Positions 24,222 to 32,151 of a stretch of 34,792 nt of DNA are shown here, piece after piece (position 1 is the first letter of the stretch; every line of letters begins with the position of its first letter). Source of the DNA: Streptomyces sp. YIM 98790 (lineage in GTDB: Bacteria > Actinomycetota > Actinomycetes > Streptomycetales > Streptomycetaceae); contig NZ_WTLH01000044.1 in assembly GCF_011421595.1 (NCBI RefSeq), forward strand, positions 1 to 34,792, read 5' to 3'. Under the pieces are notes generated by a model. It did no database searches. It saw only the letters and a list, made by a program, of their open reading frames with translations, and had not been told where the DNA came from. The position numbers were made by a program, and so were the translations under genes.

Positions 24222-25427
24222 CTACGCGTGCGGCTCGGCGTCACCGAGTCGGCCCAGCATCAGCGCGATGCGCAGGGTGAAGGCGGAGCGGACATCCGAC
24301 GGCGACCATCCGGTGACGTCCGTCACACGTCGCAGCCGGTACCGCACGGTGTTGGGATGGACGAACAGCATCCGTGCGGCGCCCTCCAGCGAGCTCGCCT
24401 GCTCCAGATACACACTGAGCGTCTCCAGCAGTGCCGACCCGGCATCCCGCAGCGGTCTGTAGATCTCCTCCACCAACAGCTCGCGCGCCACCGGGTCGCC
24501 CGCCATGGCCCGCTCCGGCAGCAGATCGTCCGCCAGCACCGGGCGGGGCGCGTCCGGCCAGGCGGCACAGGCCCGCAGCCCGGCCGCGGCGGCCTGCGCG
24601 GAACGGGTGGCCGTCAGCAGGTCCGGCACCACCGGCCCGGCCACCACCGGCCCCTCGGCGAACGGCCCGATCAGCGACTTGGCGGCGCGCAGCGGCTCGT
24701 CGCTGCCCCCGGCGATCACCACCAGCCGCTTGCCCAGCACGCCGGTGAGCACCTGGAGTTTGGCGTAGCGTGCGGCGCGCCGGATGGCCTCCACGGTGAG
24801 CTCGCTGTCCCCGTTGGGCGCGCTGCCCAGCACCACGATGACGTGCTCGGGGGACTTCCAGCCCAGGGCGGCGGCGCGGGAGACGTCGCCCTCGTCGGCC
24901 TCGCCGGAAACCACCGCGTTGACCACCAGTGACTCCAGCCGGGCGTCCCAGGCACCGCGTGCCTCGGCGGCCTGGGCGTACACCTGTGCGGTGGCGAAGG
25001 CGATCTCCCGGGCGTAGACGAGCAGGGCATTGCGCAGCGCGCCCCGCCCTTCGGGGGAGGCGATCTCGTCCACCGCCTGCTCCACCACCTCGATGGTGGT
25101 GCGCACCATCTCCACGGTCTGCCGCAGGGTGATGGCCCGGGTCAGCTCGCGCGGGGCGGTGCCGAACACGTCGGTGCTGATCGCCTGCGGCGCGTCCGGA
25201 TGCCGGAACCACTCGGTGAAGGCCGCGATGCCGGCCTGCGCCACCAGCCCGATCCAGGAGCGGTTCTCCGGGGGCATGGCCCGGTACCACGGCAGGGTGG
25301 CGTCCATCCGGGCGATGGCGGCGGCGGCCAGTTTCCCGGAGGACTGCTCCAGCCGCCGCACCGTGGCGGCGTGGGCGGCGCGCTTCTCGTCGGCTGTTTC
25401 GTCGGCATGGCTATCGGCTTCGGACAC
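24222..25427 (-). CDS. fasR: FasR, activator of the fatty acid synthesis operon (PucR/CdaR type)
   Basis: A 401-aa regulator. The central part, LPWYRAMPPENRSWIGLVAQAG followed by FTEWFRHPDAPQAISTDVFG, is characteristic of FasR, and the C-terminal helix-turn-helix FVHPNTVRYRLRRVTDVTG is the PucR-type domain. In S. coelicolor FasR activates the fabD-fabH-acpP-fabF genes, which follow here in the same order and strand. I start it at GTG 25427, since similarity begins shortly after; no good ribosome site is present. It diverges from the pirin gene across 105 bp. Confidence 0.93.
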   Translation of the reverse strand: MSEADSHADETADEKRAAHAATVRRLEQSSGKLAAAAIARMDATLPWYRAMPPENRSWIGLVAQAGIAAFTEWFRHPDAPQAISTDVFGTAPRELTRAITLRQTVEMVRTTIEVVEQAVDEIASPEGRGALRNALLVYAREIAFATAQVYAQAAEARGAWDARLESLVVNAVVSGEADEGDVSRAAALGWKSPEHVIVVLGSAPNGDSELTVEAIRRAARYAKLQVLTGVLGKRLVVIAGGSDEPLRAAKSLIGPFAEGPVVAGPVVPDLLTATRSAQAAAAGLRACAAWPDAPRPVLADDLLPERAMAGDPVARELLVEEIYRPLRDAGSALLETLSVYLEQASSLEGAARMLFVHPNTVRYRLRRVTDVTGWSPSDVRSAFTLRIALMLGRLGDAEPHA

Positions 25428-25532
25428 GACCCCAGCCTGCCTCATGCGGGGACCGTGCATGCCCCCGGGGCGGGAACCCGTGCCGGGAGCGCCGGGCGGC
25501 CGGGCGCCGCGCGGCCGGACTACCGTGGCGGC

Positions 25533-26261
25533 ATGCTGATCATCCAGCGGGCGGCGGAGCGCTACAACGGCGGGGACGCGGCGGCCGGCATCGACACCTG
25601 GCACGCCTTCGCCTTCGCCGGCTTCTACGACCCGGACAATCTGCGCTTCGGCCCGCTGACCGCCTGCAACGAGGAGATCCTGGCGCCCGGGGCCGGGTTC
25701 GCCGAGCACCCGCACTCGGACATGGAGATCGTCAGCTGGGTCCTGGAGGGCGAGCTCGCCCACGAGGACTCGGCGGGCCGCACGGAGCTGGTGCGGGCCG
25801 GGGACCTCCAGCGGCTGAGCGCCGGCCGCGGAGTGCGGCATGTGGAGCGCAACGCCGGGCCGGGCACGCTGCGCTTTCTCCAGATGTGGCTGATCCCGGG
25901 CGAGGCCGGGGGCGAGCCCGGCTACGAGGTGGTGCGCCGGCCGCTGGGGCAGGACGGTGCCCCGGGCGCGGCGCGGTTTCCGGTGCCGGGGGCGGACGCC
26001 GTGCTGCACCTGTGGCGTGCGGCGGCGGGCGGCGGGCCGGGACCGGCGCTGCCGCGGGCGCCCCGGGTCTACCTGCATGTGGCGCGCGGTGCGGTGCTGC
26101 TGACCCGTCCGGAGCGGCCGGAGGGGGTGCGGCTGGCGGCCGGGGACGCGGCACGGATCGGTGAACCGGCCGATCCGTGCGAGGGCCGGCTGGAGCAGAC
26201 TGAACCGGGCACCGAGCTGCTGGTCTGGGAGCTCCACGGCACGCCCGGCCCGCAGATGTAG
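25533..26261 (+). CDS. Pirin family protein
   Basis: A 242-aa bicupin. Metal ligands are conserved: His 59 and His 61 in EHPHSDMEI, His 103 and Glu 105 in GRGVRHVE, in the same relative places as in human pirin. Members are iron-binding; some are quercetinases, others redox or regulatory proteins. The length and C-terminal half (RVYLHVARGAVLL) are typical. ATG at 25533 lies 6 nt after TACCGT with no ribosome site, suggesting leaderless translation. The gene diverges from fasR; a functional link is not evident. Confidence 0.9.
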   Translation: MLIIQRAAERYNGGDAAAGIDTWHAFAFAGFYDPDNLRFGPLTACNEEILAPGAGFAEHPHSDMEIVSWVLEGELAHEDSAGRTELVRAGDLQRLSAGRGVRHVERNAGPGTLRFLQMWLIPGEAGGEPGYEVVRRPLGQDGAPGAARFPVPGADAVLHLWRAAAGGGPGPALPRAPRVYLHVARGAVLLTRPERPEGVRLAAGDAARIGEPADPCEGRLEQTEPGTELLVWELHGTPGPQM

Positions 26262-26273
26262 AGAGCGCTTCCC
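26260..26273. promoter_or_regulatory. Weak CebR-like site upstream of the pectate lyase promoter
   Basis: AGAGAGCGCTTCCC matches the CebR palindrome TGGGAGCGCTCCCA at 10 of 14 positions around the AGCGCT core. It overlaps the pirin stop codon and lies just before the -35 box, 73 bp from the stronger site. Confidence 0.35.
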
Positions 26274-26283
26274 GTCCCAGAGA

Positions 26284-26312
26284 TTGACGCGCTCATGACG
26301 CATTGATACGTT
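26284..26312 (+). promoter_or_regulatory. Promoter of the pectate lyase gene
   Basis: TTGACG (26284-26289), a 17-bp spacer and TACGTT (26307-26312) form a good housekeeping promoter. The predicted start is near 26319, leaving a leader of about 77 nt that contains the CebR-like operator. Confidence 0.75.
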
Positions 26313-26332
26313 TCAGTCACCAGTCGTTCTGC

Positions 26333-26346
26333 TGGGAGCGCTCCCT
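26333..26346. promoter_or_regulatory. CebR-like LacI-family operator
   Basis: TGGGAGCGCTCCCT contains a perfect 12-bp palindrome and matches the CebR box TGGGAGCGCTCCCA at 13 of 14 positions. It lies about 15 bp after the predicted transcription start, where binding would block transcription. CebR releases DNA in response to cello-oligosaccharides. Confidence 0.7.
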
Positions 26347-26395
26347 TTCAGATGGTCTGCACCAGATCATCCCGAGCCGGAAAGGGAAAACCGAC

Positions 26396-27826
26396 ATGTC
26401 ACTTGAACCGCGTGAGCGACGCGGACATCGCGGATGGGTGCGCAGGCACTCCTGGGCGGCGGCGGCGCTGGCAAGCGTTTGCGCCCTGTTCTTCGGCCTG
26501 CTCACCGCCACCACCAGCCAGGCGCAGCCGAGCACCGGCACCTGGTACTACCTGGAGAACCGGAACTCCGGGAAGGTGCTGGACGTCTCCAACCGGAGCA
26601 CGGACAACGGCGCCGGGCTCATCCAGTACAGCAACACCGGCGGTACGCACCAGCAGTTCCGCTTCGTCTCCTCCGGGGACGGCTACTACCGCATCCAGGC
26701 CCGGCACTCCGGCAAGGTGCTGGACGTGTACGAGTGGAACGCCGACAACGGCGCCCAGATCGTGCAGTGGGACGACCTGGGCGGCACCAACCAGCAGTTC
26801 CGCGCCGTGGAGACCGGCGACGGCTACTACCGCTTCATCAACCGCTTCAGCGGCAAGGCCCTGGACGTGTGGGAGTGGTCCACCGCGGACGGCGCCCGGA
26901 TCTCCCAGTACGACGACACCGGCGGCACCAACCAGCAGTTCCGCCTGGTCCCGGTGAGCGGGGGCAACCCCCAGCCGCCGGGCGGCCTTGAGGGGTGGGC
27001 CACCCAGAACGGCGGCACCACCGGCGGCGCCGGCGGCTCCACCGTCACCGTGAGCAACGCCGACCAGCTCCGCAGCGCACTGTCCTCCTCCTCGGCCATG
27101 ACCATCCAGGTCAGCGGCACCATCTCGTGGTCCGGCATGAACCGGGTGCAGTCCAACAAGACCATCATCGGCCTGGGGTCCAACGCCACGATCTCCGGCG
27201 GCGGTCTCAACATCAGCGGCGCCCGCAACGTCATCATCCGCAACATCACGTTCCGCAACTGGGATGACGACGCCATCAACATCCAGGAGTCGTCCACCAA
27301 CATCTGGGTGGACCACAACACCTTCACCAACGGCTACGACGGCGCGGTCGACATCAAGCGCGAGTCCGACTACATCACCGTCTCCTGGAACCGCTTCTAC
27401 AACCACGGCAAGACCATGCTGCTCGGGCACTCCGACAGCCACACCGCGGACGTCGGGAACCTGCGGGTGACCTACCACCACAACTGGTTCGACGGCACCG
27501 ACACCCGCCACCCCCGGGTCCGCTTCGGCAACCCCGTGCACGTCTACAACAACTACTACTACAACAACGAATACGGCGTGGCCTCCACCATGAACGCCGG
27601 GGTGCTGGTCGAGGGCAACTACTTCGAGAACGTCGACGAGCCCACCCTCGTCGGCTACGGCTCCTCCGGCCCCGGCAGCCTGGTGCAGCGCAACAACTAC
27701 TTCACCGGCTCCGGCAGCCCGCAGAGCTCCGGCAGCACCGCCTCCATCCCCTACTCCTACCGCCTGGACAGCGCCTCCAGCGTGAAGAGCATCGTGACCG
27801 CGGGCGCGGGAGCGGGCCGGATCTGA
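26396..27826 (+). CDS. Secreted pectate lyase, CBM13 plus polysaccharide lyase family 1
   Basis: A 476-aa secreted enzyme that cleaves polygalacturonate by beta-elimination with Ca2+. Order: signal peptide (about 1-43, ending TTSQAQ); a ricin-B type CBM13 with three repeats (about 50-187, each with SGK(V/A)LDV and GG(T/N)xQQFR); a short Pro/Gly linker; and a PL1 right-handed beta-helix (about 200-476). PL1 features: WVDHNTF (Asp 306), DGAVDIKR (Asp 315/319) for calcium, and TRHPRVRFG with the catalytic Arg among 371-376. The linker is short and there is no tail after the lyase. ATG 26396 has an AAAGGGA site. A CebR-like operator suggests induction with cellulose breakdown. A terminator follows. 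Confidence 0.95.
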   Translation: MSLEPRERRGHRGWVRRHSWAAAALASVCALFFGLLTATTSQAQPSTGTWYYLENRNSGKVLDVSNRSTDNGAGLIQYSNTGGTHQQFRFVSSGDGYYRIQARHSGKVLDVYEWNADNGAQIVQWDDLGGTNQQFRAVETGDGYYRFINRFSGKALDVWEWSTADGARISQYDDTGGTNQQFRLVPVSGGNPQPPGGLEGWATQNGGTTGGAGGSTVTVSNADQLRSALSSSSAMTIQVSGTISWSGMNRVQSNKTIIGLGSNATISGGGLNISGARNVIIRNITFRNWDDDAINIQESSTNIWVDHNTFTNGYDGAVDIKRESDYITVSWNRFYNHGKTMLLGHSDSHTADVGNLRVTYHHNWFDGTDTRHPRVRFGNPVHVYNNYYYNNEYGVASTMNAGVLVEGNYFENVDEPTLVGYGSSGPGSLVQRNNYFTGSGSPQSSGSTASIPYSYRLDSASSVKSIVTAGAGAGRI

Positions 27827-27867
27827 TCCGCCCCGCCCGCGCCGGCCGCGGCCGGCTCCGGCCGGCC

Positions 27868-27900
27868 CCCTCCCCGGGCGAGGACGACGCCCGGGGAGGG
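27868..27900. terminator. Bidirectional terminator between pectate lyase and serine hydrolase
   Basis: A perfect 13-bp stem (CCCTCCCCGGGCG, 27868-27880, with 27888-27900) and a 7-nt loop lie between convergent genes. Confidence 0.85.
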
Positions 27901-27913
27901 CACGCGGCCGTCC

Positions 27914-28822
27914 TCAGCCGTGCGGCCCGGCGGTCCGCTCCGGCTCCCGCAGCTCGGCCAGCACCGCGTCCGTGAAGAACGGCCACACCTCCGCCGCCCA
28001 CGGCCCGAACGCCCGGCCGGTCAGCACCACGCACGCCGCGCCCGCCTCCGGATCGACCCACAGGAACGTTCCGGACTGGCCGAAGTGCCCGAAGGTGCGC
28101 GGCGAGGAGGAGGCGCCCGTCCAGTGCGGGGACTTGCCGTCCCGGATCTCGAAGCCCAGGCCCCAGTCGTTCGGCTTCTGGTTGCCGAACCCGGGCAGCA
28201 CCCCGCTCAGCCCCGGGAACACCACCGAGGCCGCCTCCCGCAGCGTCGCCGGGTCCAGCAGCCGCGGGGCCTGGAGTTCGGCCGCGAACCGCAGCAGATC
28301 GTCCACCGTGGAGACCGCGTCCTTGGCCGGCGAGCCGGCCAGTTCGGTGTCCGACATGCCCAGCGGCGCGAACACCGCCTGCCGCAGATATTCCGGGAAC
28401 GGGATGCCGCTGGCCTTGGCCACATGGTCGCCCAGCACCTCGAAACCGGTGTTGGAGTAGATCCGCCGCTCCCCGGGCCGCGCCTGTTCCCGCGGCGTGT
28501 CGAAGGCCAGCCCCGAGGCGTGCGCCAGCAGATGGCGCACGGTCGAGCCGGCCGGCCCGGCCGGTTCGTCCAGCTCCACCGCGCCCTCCTCCACCGCCAC
28601 CAGCACCGCGTAGGCGGCCAGCGGTTTGGTCACCGAGGCCAGCGGGATGCGCCGCCCGGTGGGCCCGTGCCGCCCGGCCACCGTGCCGTCCCTCAGCACC
28701 ACGCCCACCGCGGTGTCCGGCACCTGCCACTCGTCGACCAGCGCCAGGCTCCGCAATTCGCGGCCCTCCCAGGCGCTCCTGCCGTGCTCGCTCCTGCCAG
28801 CCATGCCAGCCATGTCAGCCAT
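27914..28822 (-). CDS. Serine hydrolase of the class C beta-lactamase family
   Basis: A 302-aa protein with the penicillin-recognising fold motifs: SVTK (Ser 63, Lys 66), YSN (Tyr 122, Asn 124) and, late in the chain, HFGQSG in the place of KTG. No signal peptide is visible, so it is probably a cytoplasmic esterase or amidase rather than a drug-resistance enzyme. It is somewhat short for the family (about 350-400). The N-terminus has three ATGs in a row (MADMAGMAG), from a 9-bp repeat, so the start is uncertain; the ATG at 28822 lies 6 nt after TAGGCT with no ribosome site. It diverges from a MerR gene that may control it. Confidence 0.88.
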   Translation of the reverse strand: MADMAGMAGRSEHGRSAWEGRELRSLALVDEWQVPDTAVGVVLRDGTVAGRHGPTGRRIPLASVTKPLAAYAVLVAVEEGAVELDEPAGPAGSTVRHLLAHASGLAFDTPREQARPGERRIYSNTGFEVLGDHVAKASGIPFPEYLRQAVFAPLGMSDTELAGSPAKDAVSTVDDLLRFAAELQAPRLLDPATLREAASVVFPGLSGVLPGFGNQKPNDWGLGFEIRDGKSPHWTGASSSPRTFGHFGQSGTFLWVDPEAGAACVVLTGRAFGPWAAEVWPFFTDAVLAELREPERTAGPHG

Positions 28823-28864
28823 GGTCCGAGCCTAGCCCGGGGAGGATTCCCACCCCCGGAAAGC

Positions 28865-28895
28865 TTGCTTGGAGCGGACTCCAACTTTGTACGGT
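28865..28895 (+). promoter_or_regulatory. MerR-type promoter with 19-bp spacer
   Basis: TTGCTT (28865-28870) and TACGGT (28890-28895) are 19 bp apart, the long spacing typical of MerR-controlled promoters. The dyad TTGGAG-CGGA-CTCCAA (28869-28884) fills the spacer. The ATG follows 6 nt after the -10 box, so transcription should begin at or near it. Confidence 0.75.
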
Positions 28896-28901
28896 GCAGA
28901 C

Positions 28902-29432
28902 ATGACCGTCACCGACACGGCGCCCAAGACCACCGATGCCGCCACCGACGCCGCCACTGCTGCCGCCGCCGCTGAGGCGGCGGCCCGGGACGGCGATGCC
29001 TGCGTCACCGCCCATGTCGCCCACCCCCGGCCGGACGGCGAGGACCACTACACCATCAGCGAGGTCGCCGCCCTGACCGGGCTGAGCGCGCACACCCTGC
29101 GCTGGTACGAGCGGATCGGCCTGATGCCGCACATCGACCGCTCGCACACCGGGCAGCGGCGGTTCCGCAACCAGGACCTGAACTGGCTGGAGTTCATCGG
29201 CAAGCTGCGGCTGACCGGCATGCCGGTGGCGGACATGGTGCGCTACGCCGAACTGGTACGGGAGGGCGACCACACCTACGAGGCCCGCCAGGACCTGCTG
29301 CGCACCACCCGGGAGGGAGTGCTGCGCCGGATCGGCGAGCTCCAGGACGCGCTGGCCGTGCTCGACTACAAGATCCGCTTCTACGGCAGCGCCACCGCCC
29401 CGCACCCGGTCGCCACCGCGGAGGGAGCCTGA
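28902..29432 (+). CDS. MerR family transcriptional regulator
   Basis: A 176-aa regulator. A low-complexity Ala/Thr/Asp N-terminal tail of about 45 residues precedes the winged helix (YTISEVAALTGLSAHTLRWYERIGLMP, from about residue 50). A dimerisation helix runs to about 165. There is only one Cys, in the tail, so the protein does not look metal-responsive; it resembles the organic-stress-sensing subgroup. I start at 28902, 6 nt after the -10 box; an ATG at 28869 falls inside the promoter. A MerR dyad in its own promoter indicates autoregulation. Targets could include the divergent serine hydrolase. Confidence 0.92.
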   Translation: MTVTDTAPKTTDAATDAATAAAAAEAAARDGDACVTAHVAHPRPDGEDHYTISEVAALTGLSAHTLRWYERIGLMPHIDRSHTGQRRFRNQDLNWLEFIGKLRLTGMPVADMVRYAELVREGDHTYEARQDLLRTTREGVLRRIGELQDALAVLDYKIRFYGSATAPHPVATAEGA

Positions 29433-29614
29433 GCCCGGCATTCTCCCGGCTCCCTCCCGGCGGCCGCCGCCCGGCCGTGTCCGCCGGCTCCGGCGGACGT
29501 GCGTCACCCGTGACCTGTGCGTGCCCCTTGATCGTCCTCGGGCGTTTGCCAACCGGAGAGCGCCGGACCGCCCGCTCCTGCGGACGGCGCCGTGGCATCA
29601 GGAGGGCACCAGCC

Positions 29615-29803
29615 ATGCGACGACCCGTCCGGCACCGGATGGACGAGTTCCCGATCCTCGATCCGGACCCGACCCGGCCCTACGTCCCCGACACACCCGC
29701 CCTCTGGCACCTCGGCGGCTGTCTGCCCGGCTCGCCCCGCCCGCCCAGACGCTCCGGCTACCTGCTCGTTCCGCGAGGACTGGTCTTCCGCTGCGGACTG
29801 TGA
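29615..29803 (+). CDS. Possible small protein (62 aa)
   Basis: MRRPVRHRMDEFPILDPDPTR is followed by a short region with two cysteines, ending RGLVFRCGL. The main support is a GGAGGG site 8 bp before the ATG and its isolated position between the MerR gene and a convergent gene. It is rich in Arg and Pro with no recognised domain or membrane segment. It could be a real small cytoplasmic protein or a chance frame. Confidence 0.4.
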   Translation: MRRPVRHRMDEFPILDPDPTRPYVPDTPALWHLGGCLPGSPRPPRRSGYLLVPRGLVFRCGL

Positions 29804-29848
29804 CCACGGAGCGCGGCCTGCCGCGGGGCCGCCGCCGGCCGCCGGACG

Positions 29849-30790
29849 TCACTGGCCGGCCCCGGTCCCGACGGCGGAGTCGACGGTCAGGGGCACCGGG
29901 AGGGCACCGGAAACCAGGAGGGCGGCGAACTCCTTCGCCGAGTCCTGGGTGAAGGGCTCGTCCACGCCACCCTGGATCTGCACCGTGCCCCCGCCGATCC
30001 GCTCCTGCACGGCCGGGGCGGACACCACCTCGCCGTCCATCACGATGGCCACCTGGTTCTGCGGCACGGGCTGCAGGCCCAGCCGCTCGGTCAGGTCGCC
30101 GAACTGATCCGCCCCGGTCTCGGTCAGCTCGATCCGGATCACCCAGGCACCGAGCTGCGGCTCCAGCACCGCCTCGGCCGCGGCGACCTCGGCCCCGCTC
30201 ATGGCCGCGGGCCCGAGCAGGTACTTCAGCGGCGGATCGCCCGCGGCGAGGCCCGGTCCGCAGGCCACCGCCGGCTGCTCCGGGTCGTGGCCCCGGGCGG
30301 CCTCCCCGGCCGCCTCCGGGTCGGTGCAGTCGAGGGCGCCGAACTCCGAGCGCAGCGGCAGGCTGTCGTCGTCCGGGACTCCGTCCGTTCCCGGCGGGGA
30401 CTGGGCCTGCACCGGACGGAAATACAGGGCGCCGGGGCGGGCCAGCTCCCGGAAGCTGCGCTCGCCCGCGGCCGGCCCGGTCAGCACCACGGCGCCGCCG
30501 TCGGTCTCCACCGTCACCTCGCCCAGGTCCAGCGCCTCCGCCCGCTGCCGCACCTGGCCGGCCACCCGGCCGAGCTGCTCCTCGTCCAGCGGGGACACCG
30601 GGGTGTAGCGGACGGTGACCGTGTCCTCCTCCGGGGACTGCTCGCCGTCGGCCCCGCCGGAGCCCGGGCCGGAGCCCGAGCCGGAGTCCGAGGAGGAGTC
30701 GCAGGCGGTCAGCGCGGCGGCGGCCGGCAGGGTGAGGCACAGGGCGGTGAGCACGGGCACGGCACGGCGCGGAAGTCGAGTCAGACGCAT
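29849..30790 (-). CDS. Lipoprotein with a SecD P1-head-like domain
   Basis: A 313-aa exported protein. The signal peptide ends in a lipobox LTAC (Cys 30), followed by a Ser/Gly/Asp linker. The rest resembles the large extracytoplasmic P1 domain of SecD without any membrane helices: YFRPVQ, DCTDP, KYLLGPAAMSGAEVA, QVAIVMDGEVVSAPAVQERI and the closing SGALPVPL, where SecD would continue into the membrane. Secretion helper and quality-control roles are only guesses. ATG 30790 has GAGGACC upstream. It lies 56 bp after the acyltransferase gene on the same strand and may belong to that operon. Confidence 0.85.
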   Translation of the reverse strand: MRLTRLPRRAVPVLTALCLTLPAAAALTACDSSSDSGSGSGPGSGGADGEQSPEEDTVTVRYTPVSPLDEEQLGRVAGQVRQRAEALDLGEVTVETDGGAVVLTGPAAGERSFRELARPGALYFRPVQAQSPPGTDGVPDDDSLPLRSEFGALDCTDPEAAGEAARGHDPEQPAVACGPGLAAGDPPLKYLLGPAAMSGAEVAAAEAVLEPQLGAWVIRIELTETGADQFGDLTERLGLQPVPQNQVAIVMDGEVVSAPAVQERIGGGTVQIQGGVDEPFTQDSAKEFAALLVSGALPVPLTVDSAVGTGAGQ

Positions 30791-30846
30791 GGTCCTCAGT
30801 CTCCCCACCGCCCGCCGCCCGTGCGGGTGTTTCCGCCATCCCGCCC

Positions 30847-32151
30847 TCACAGGACGGCGACGGCGTATCCGGCGAACGCCGCGGTCAGCAGCGCCGCCGC
30901 GGTGCGGTGCACGGCCGTGGCCGCGGTCCAGGGCGTCTCGAAACGGCGGGCGGCCCTGCCGATCAGGGCCAGCAGCAGGGCGAACAGCGGCAGCCAGGCC
31001 AGCCGGCCGGCCACCCAGCCCGGCGAGCCGGGCGCCTCGGTCAGGCCCGGAACGGGGCCGAGGGGCGCGCTGGTGACCGCCACCGCCAGCATCGCCGTCT
31101 GGTGCCAGCACAGGATGGTCATGGCGGAGAGGTTGACCACCACCACCGGTGCCCACAGCCCGGGCCGGCGGCGCAGCAGGCCGGACAGCCGGTCGCGCAG
31201 CAGCACCGCCGCTCCCGACTGGACCGCGGCCAGGGCGAGCACCAGCAGCGACGGCGGGTGCGAGTTGGTGCGTGCCGCGCCCGGCACCCCCACCATGGAG
31301 GCCGGGTAGCCGAAGGCCAGCAGCAGCACGGCGAACAGTGCCGTACCGCCCGCCAGCAGCAGCCGGGCGGAGGGACGGCGCAGCCGGCCGGTGCCCCAGG
31401 CCACGCCGAGCTGGTAGGCGAACAGCCAGCCGGGCAGCAGGTTCAGCAGGCCCAGCCAGTCCGGGACCGCCGCCGCGGCCGGGCCGTAGCGCAGGAAGTC
31501 CACGGCGGCGACCCACAGCAGCAGCGGTGCGGCCGAGCCGAGGCCGCCCAGGCGTTCCGCGGCGCGCACGCAGAGCGGGGTGAGCGCGGTGATCACGGCG
31601 TAGACGCCGACGAACCACAGCGGCTGGACGACCAGGACGACGGCGGTGCGCAGGGTGGCGTCCGGGACCCCGGCGGCACCGAGCGCGGCCAGCAGCCCGG
31701 CCCAGACCGTGGCCACGCCGGCCACCGGACGGCCCAGCCGGGCCAGCCGCCCGCGCAGCCACTGCCCGGTGGGCATGGAGCGGGCGGCGGCGCGCCGCAG
31801 CGAGCGGACCGAGGCATGGCCGCCGACCAGGAAGAAGATGCCCAGCATCTGGAACACCCAGCTTGCCGGGGCGAGCTGCGGCAGCGCGGTGAGCGGGCTG
31901 GCGTTGTGCAGCGCGGCGTCCCCGGGGCCGAGGGTGAAGCCGCCGACCAGCCAGTGGCCGGCCGGGACGGCGAGCAGCGCCAGCGCCCGCAGCCCGTCGA
32001 CCGCCCGGTCGCGCCCCTGCGGGGTCGCCGCGTCGACGCGCCGCGCGAATCCCGCGAACCGCGCGAACGGGCCGCGTCCGGAGCCGATGGGGCCGGAGCC
32101 GATGGGGCCGGCGGGCCGGGTGCGGGTTCCGGGTTCAGCCGCGGCGCGCAT
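30847..32151 (-). CDS. Membrane acyltransferase family 3 protein
   Basis: A 434-aa multi-pass membrane protein with about ten hydrophobic helices. RAVDGLRALALLAVPAGHW near residue 50 contains the His used by acyltransferase-3 proteins, which move acetyl or other acyl groups to sugars, lipids or peptides at the membrane. Start ATG 32151 has GAGGAG 7 bp upstream and overlaps the DUF1023 gene by 17 bp. A GPIGS duplication in the N-terminal tail is encoded by two 15-bp repeats (about 32089-32118). It may act with the exported hydrolase encoded upstream. Confidence 0.85.
   Translation of the reverse strand: MRAAAEPGTRTRPAGPIGSGPIGSGRGPFARFAGFARRVDAATPQGRDRAVDGLRALALLAVPAGHWLVGGFTLGPGDAALHNASPLTALPQLAPASWVFQMLGIFFLVGGHASVRSLRRAAARSMPTGQWLRGRLARLGRPVAGVATVWAGLLAALGAAGVPDATLRTAVVLVVQPLWFVGVYAVITALTPLCVRAAERLGGLGSAAPLLLWVAAVDFLRYGPAAAAVPDWLGLLNLLPGWLFAYQLGVAWGTGRLRRPSARLLLAGGTALFAVLLLAFGYPASMVGVPGAARTNSHPPSLLVLALAAVQSGAAVLLRDRLSGLLRRRPGLWAPVVVVNLSAMTILCWHQTAMLAVAVTSAPLGPVPGLTEAPGSPGWVAGRLAWLPLFALLLALIGRAARRFETPWTAATAVHRTAAALLTAAFAGYAVAVL

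Noticed and set aside
21726..24932. A 1068-codon plus-strand open frame across the fab genes
   Set aside because: It is antisense to acpP, fabH and fabD, all unmistakable on the minus strand.
27914..28822. Beta-lactam resistance enzyme
   Set aside because: No signal peptide, and HFGQSG instead of KTG; more likely an esterase or peptidase-like serine hydrolase.
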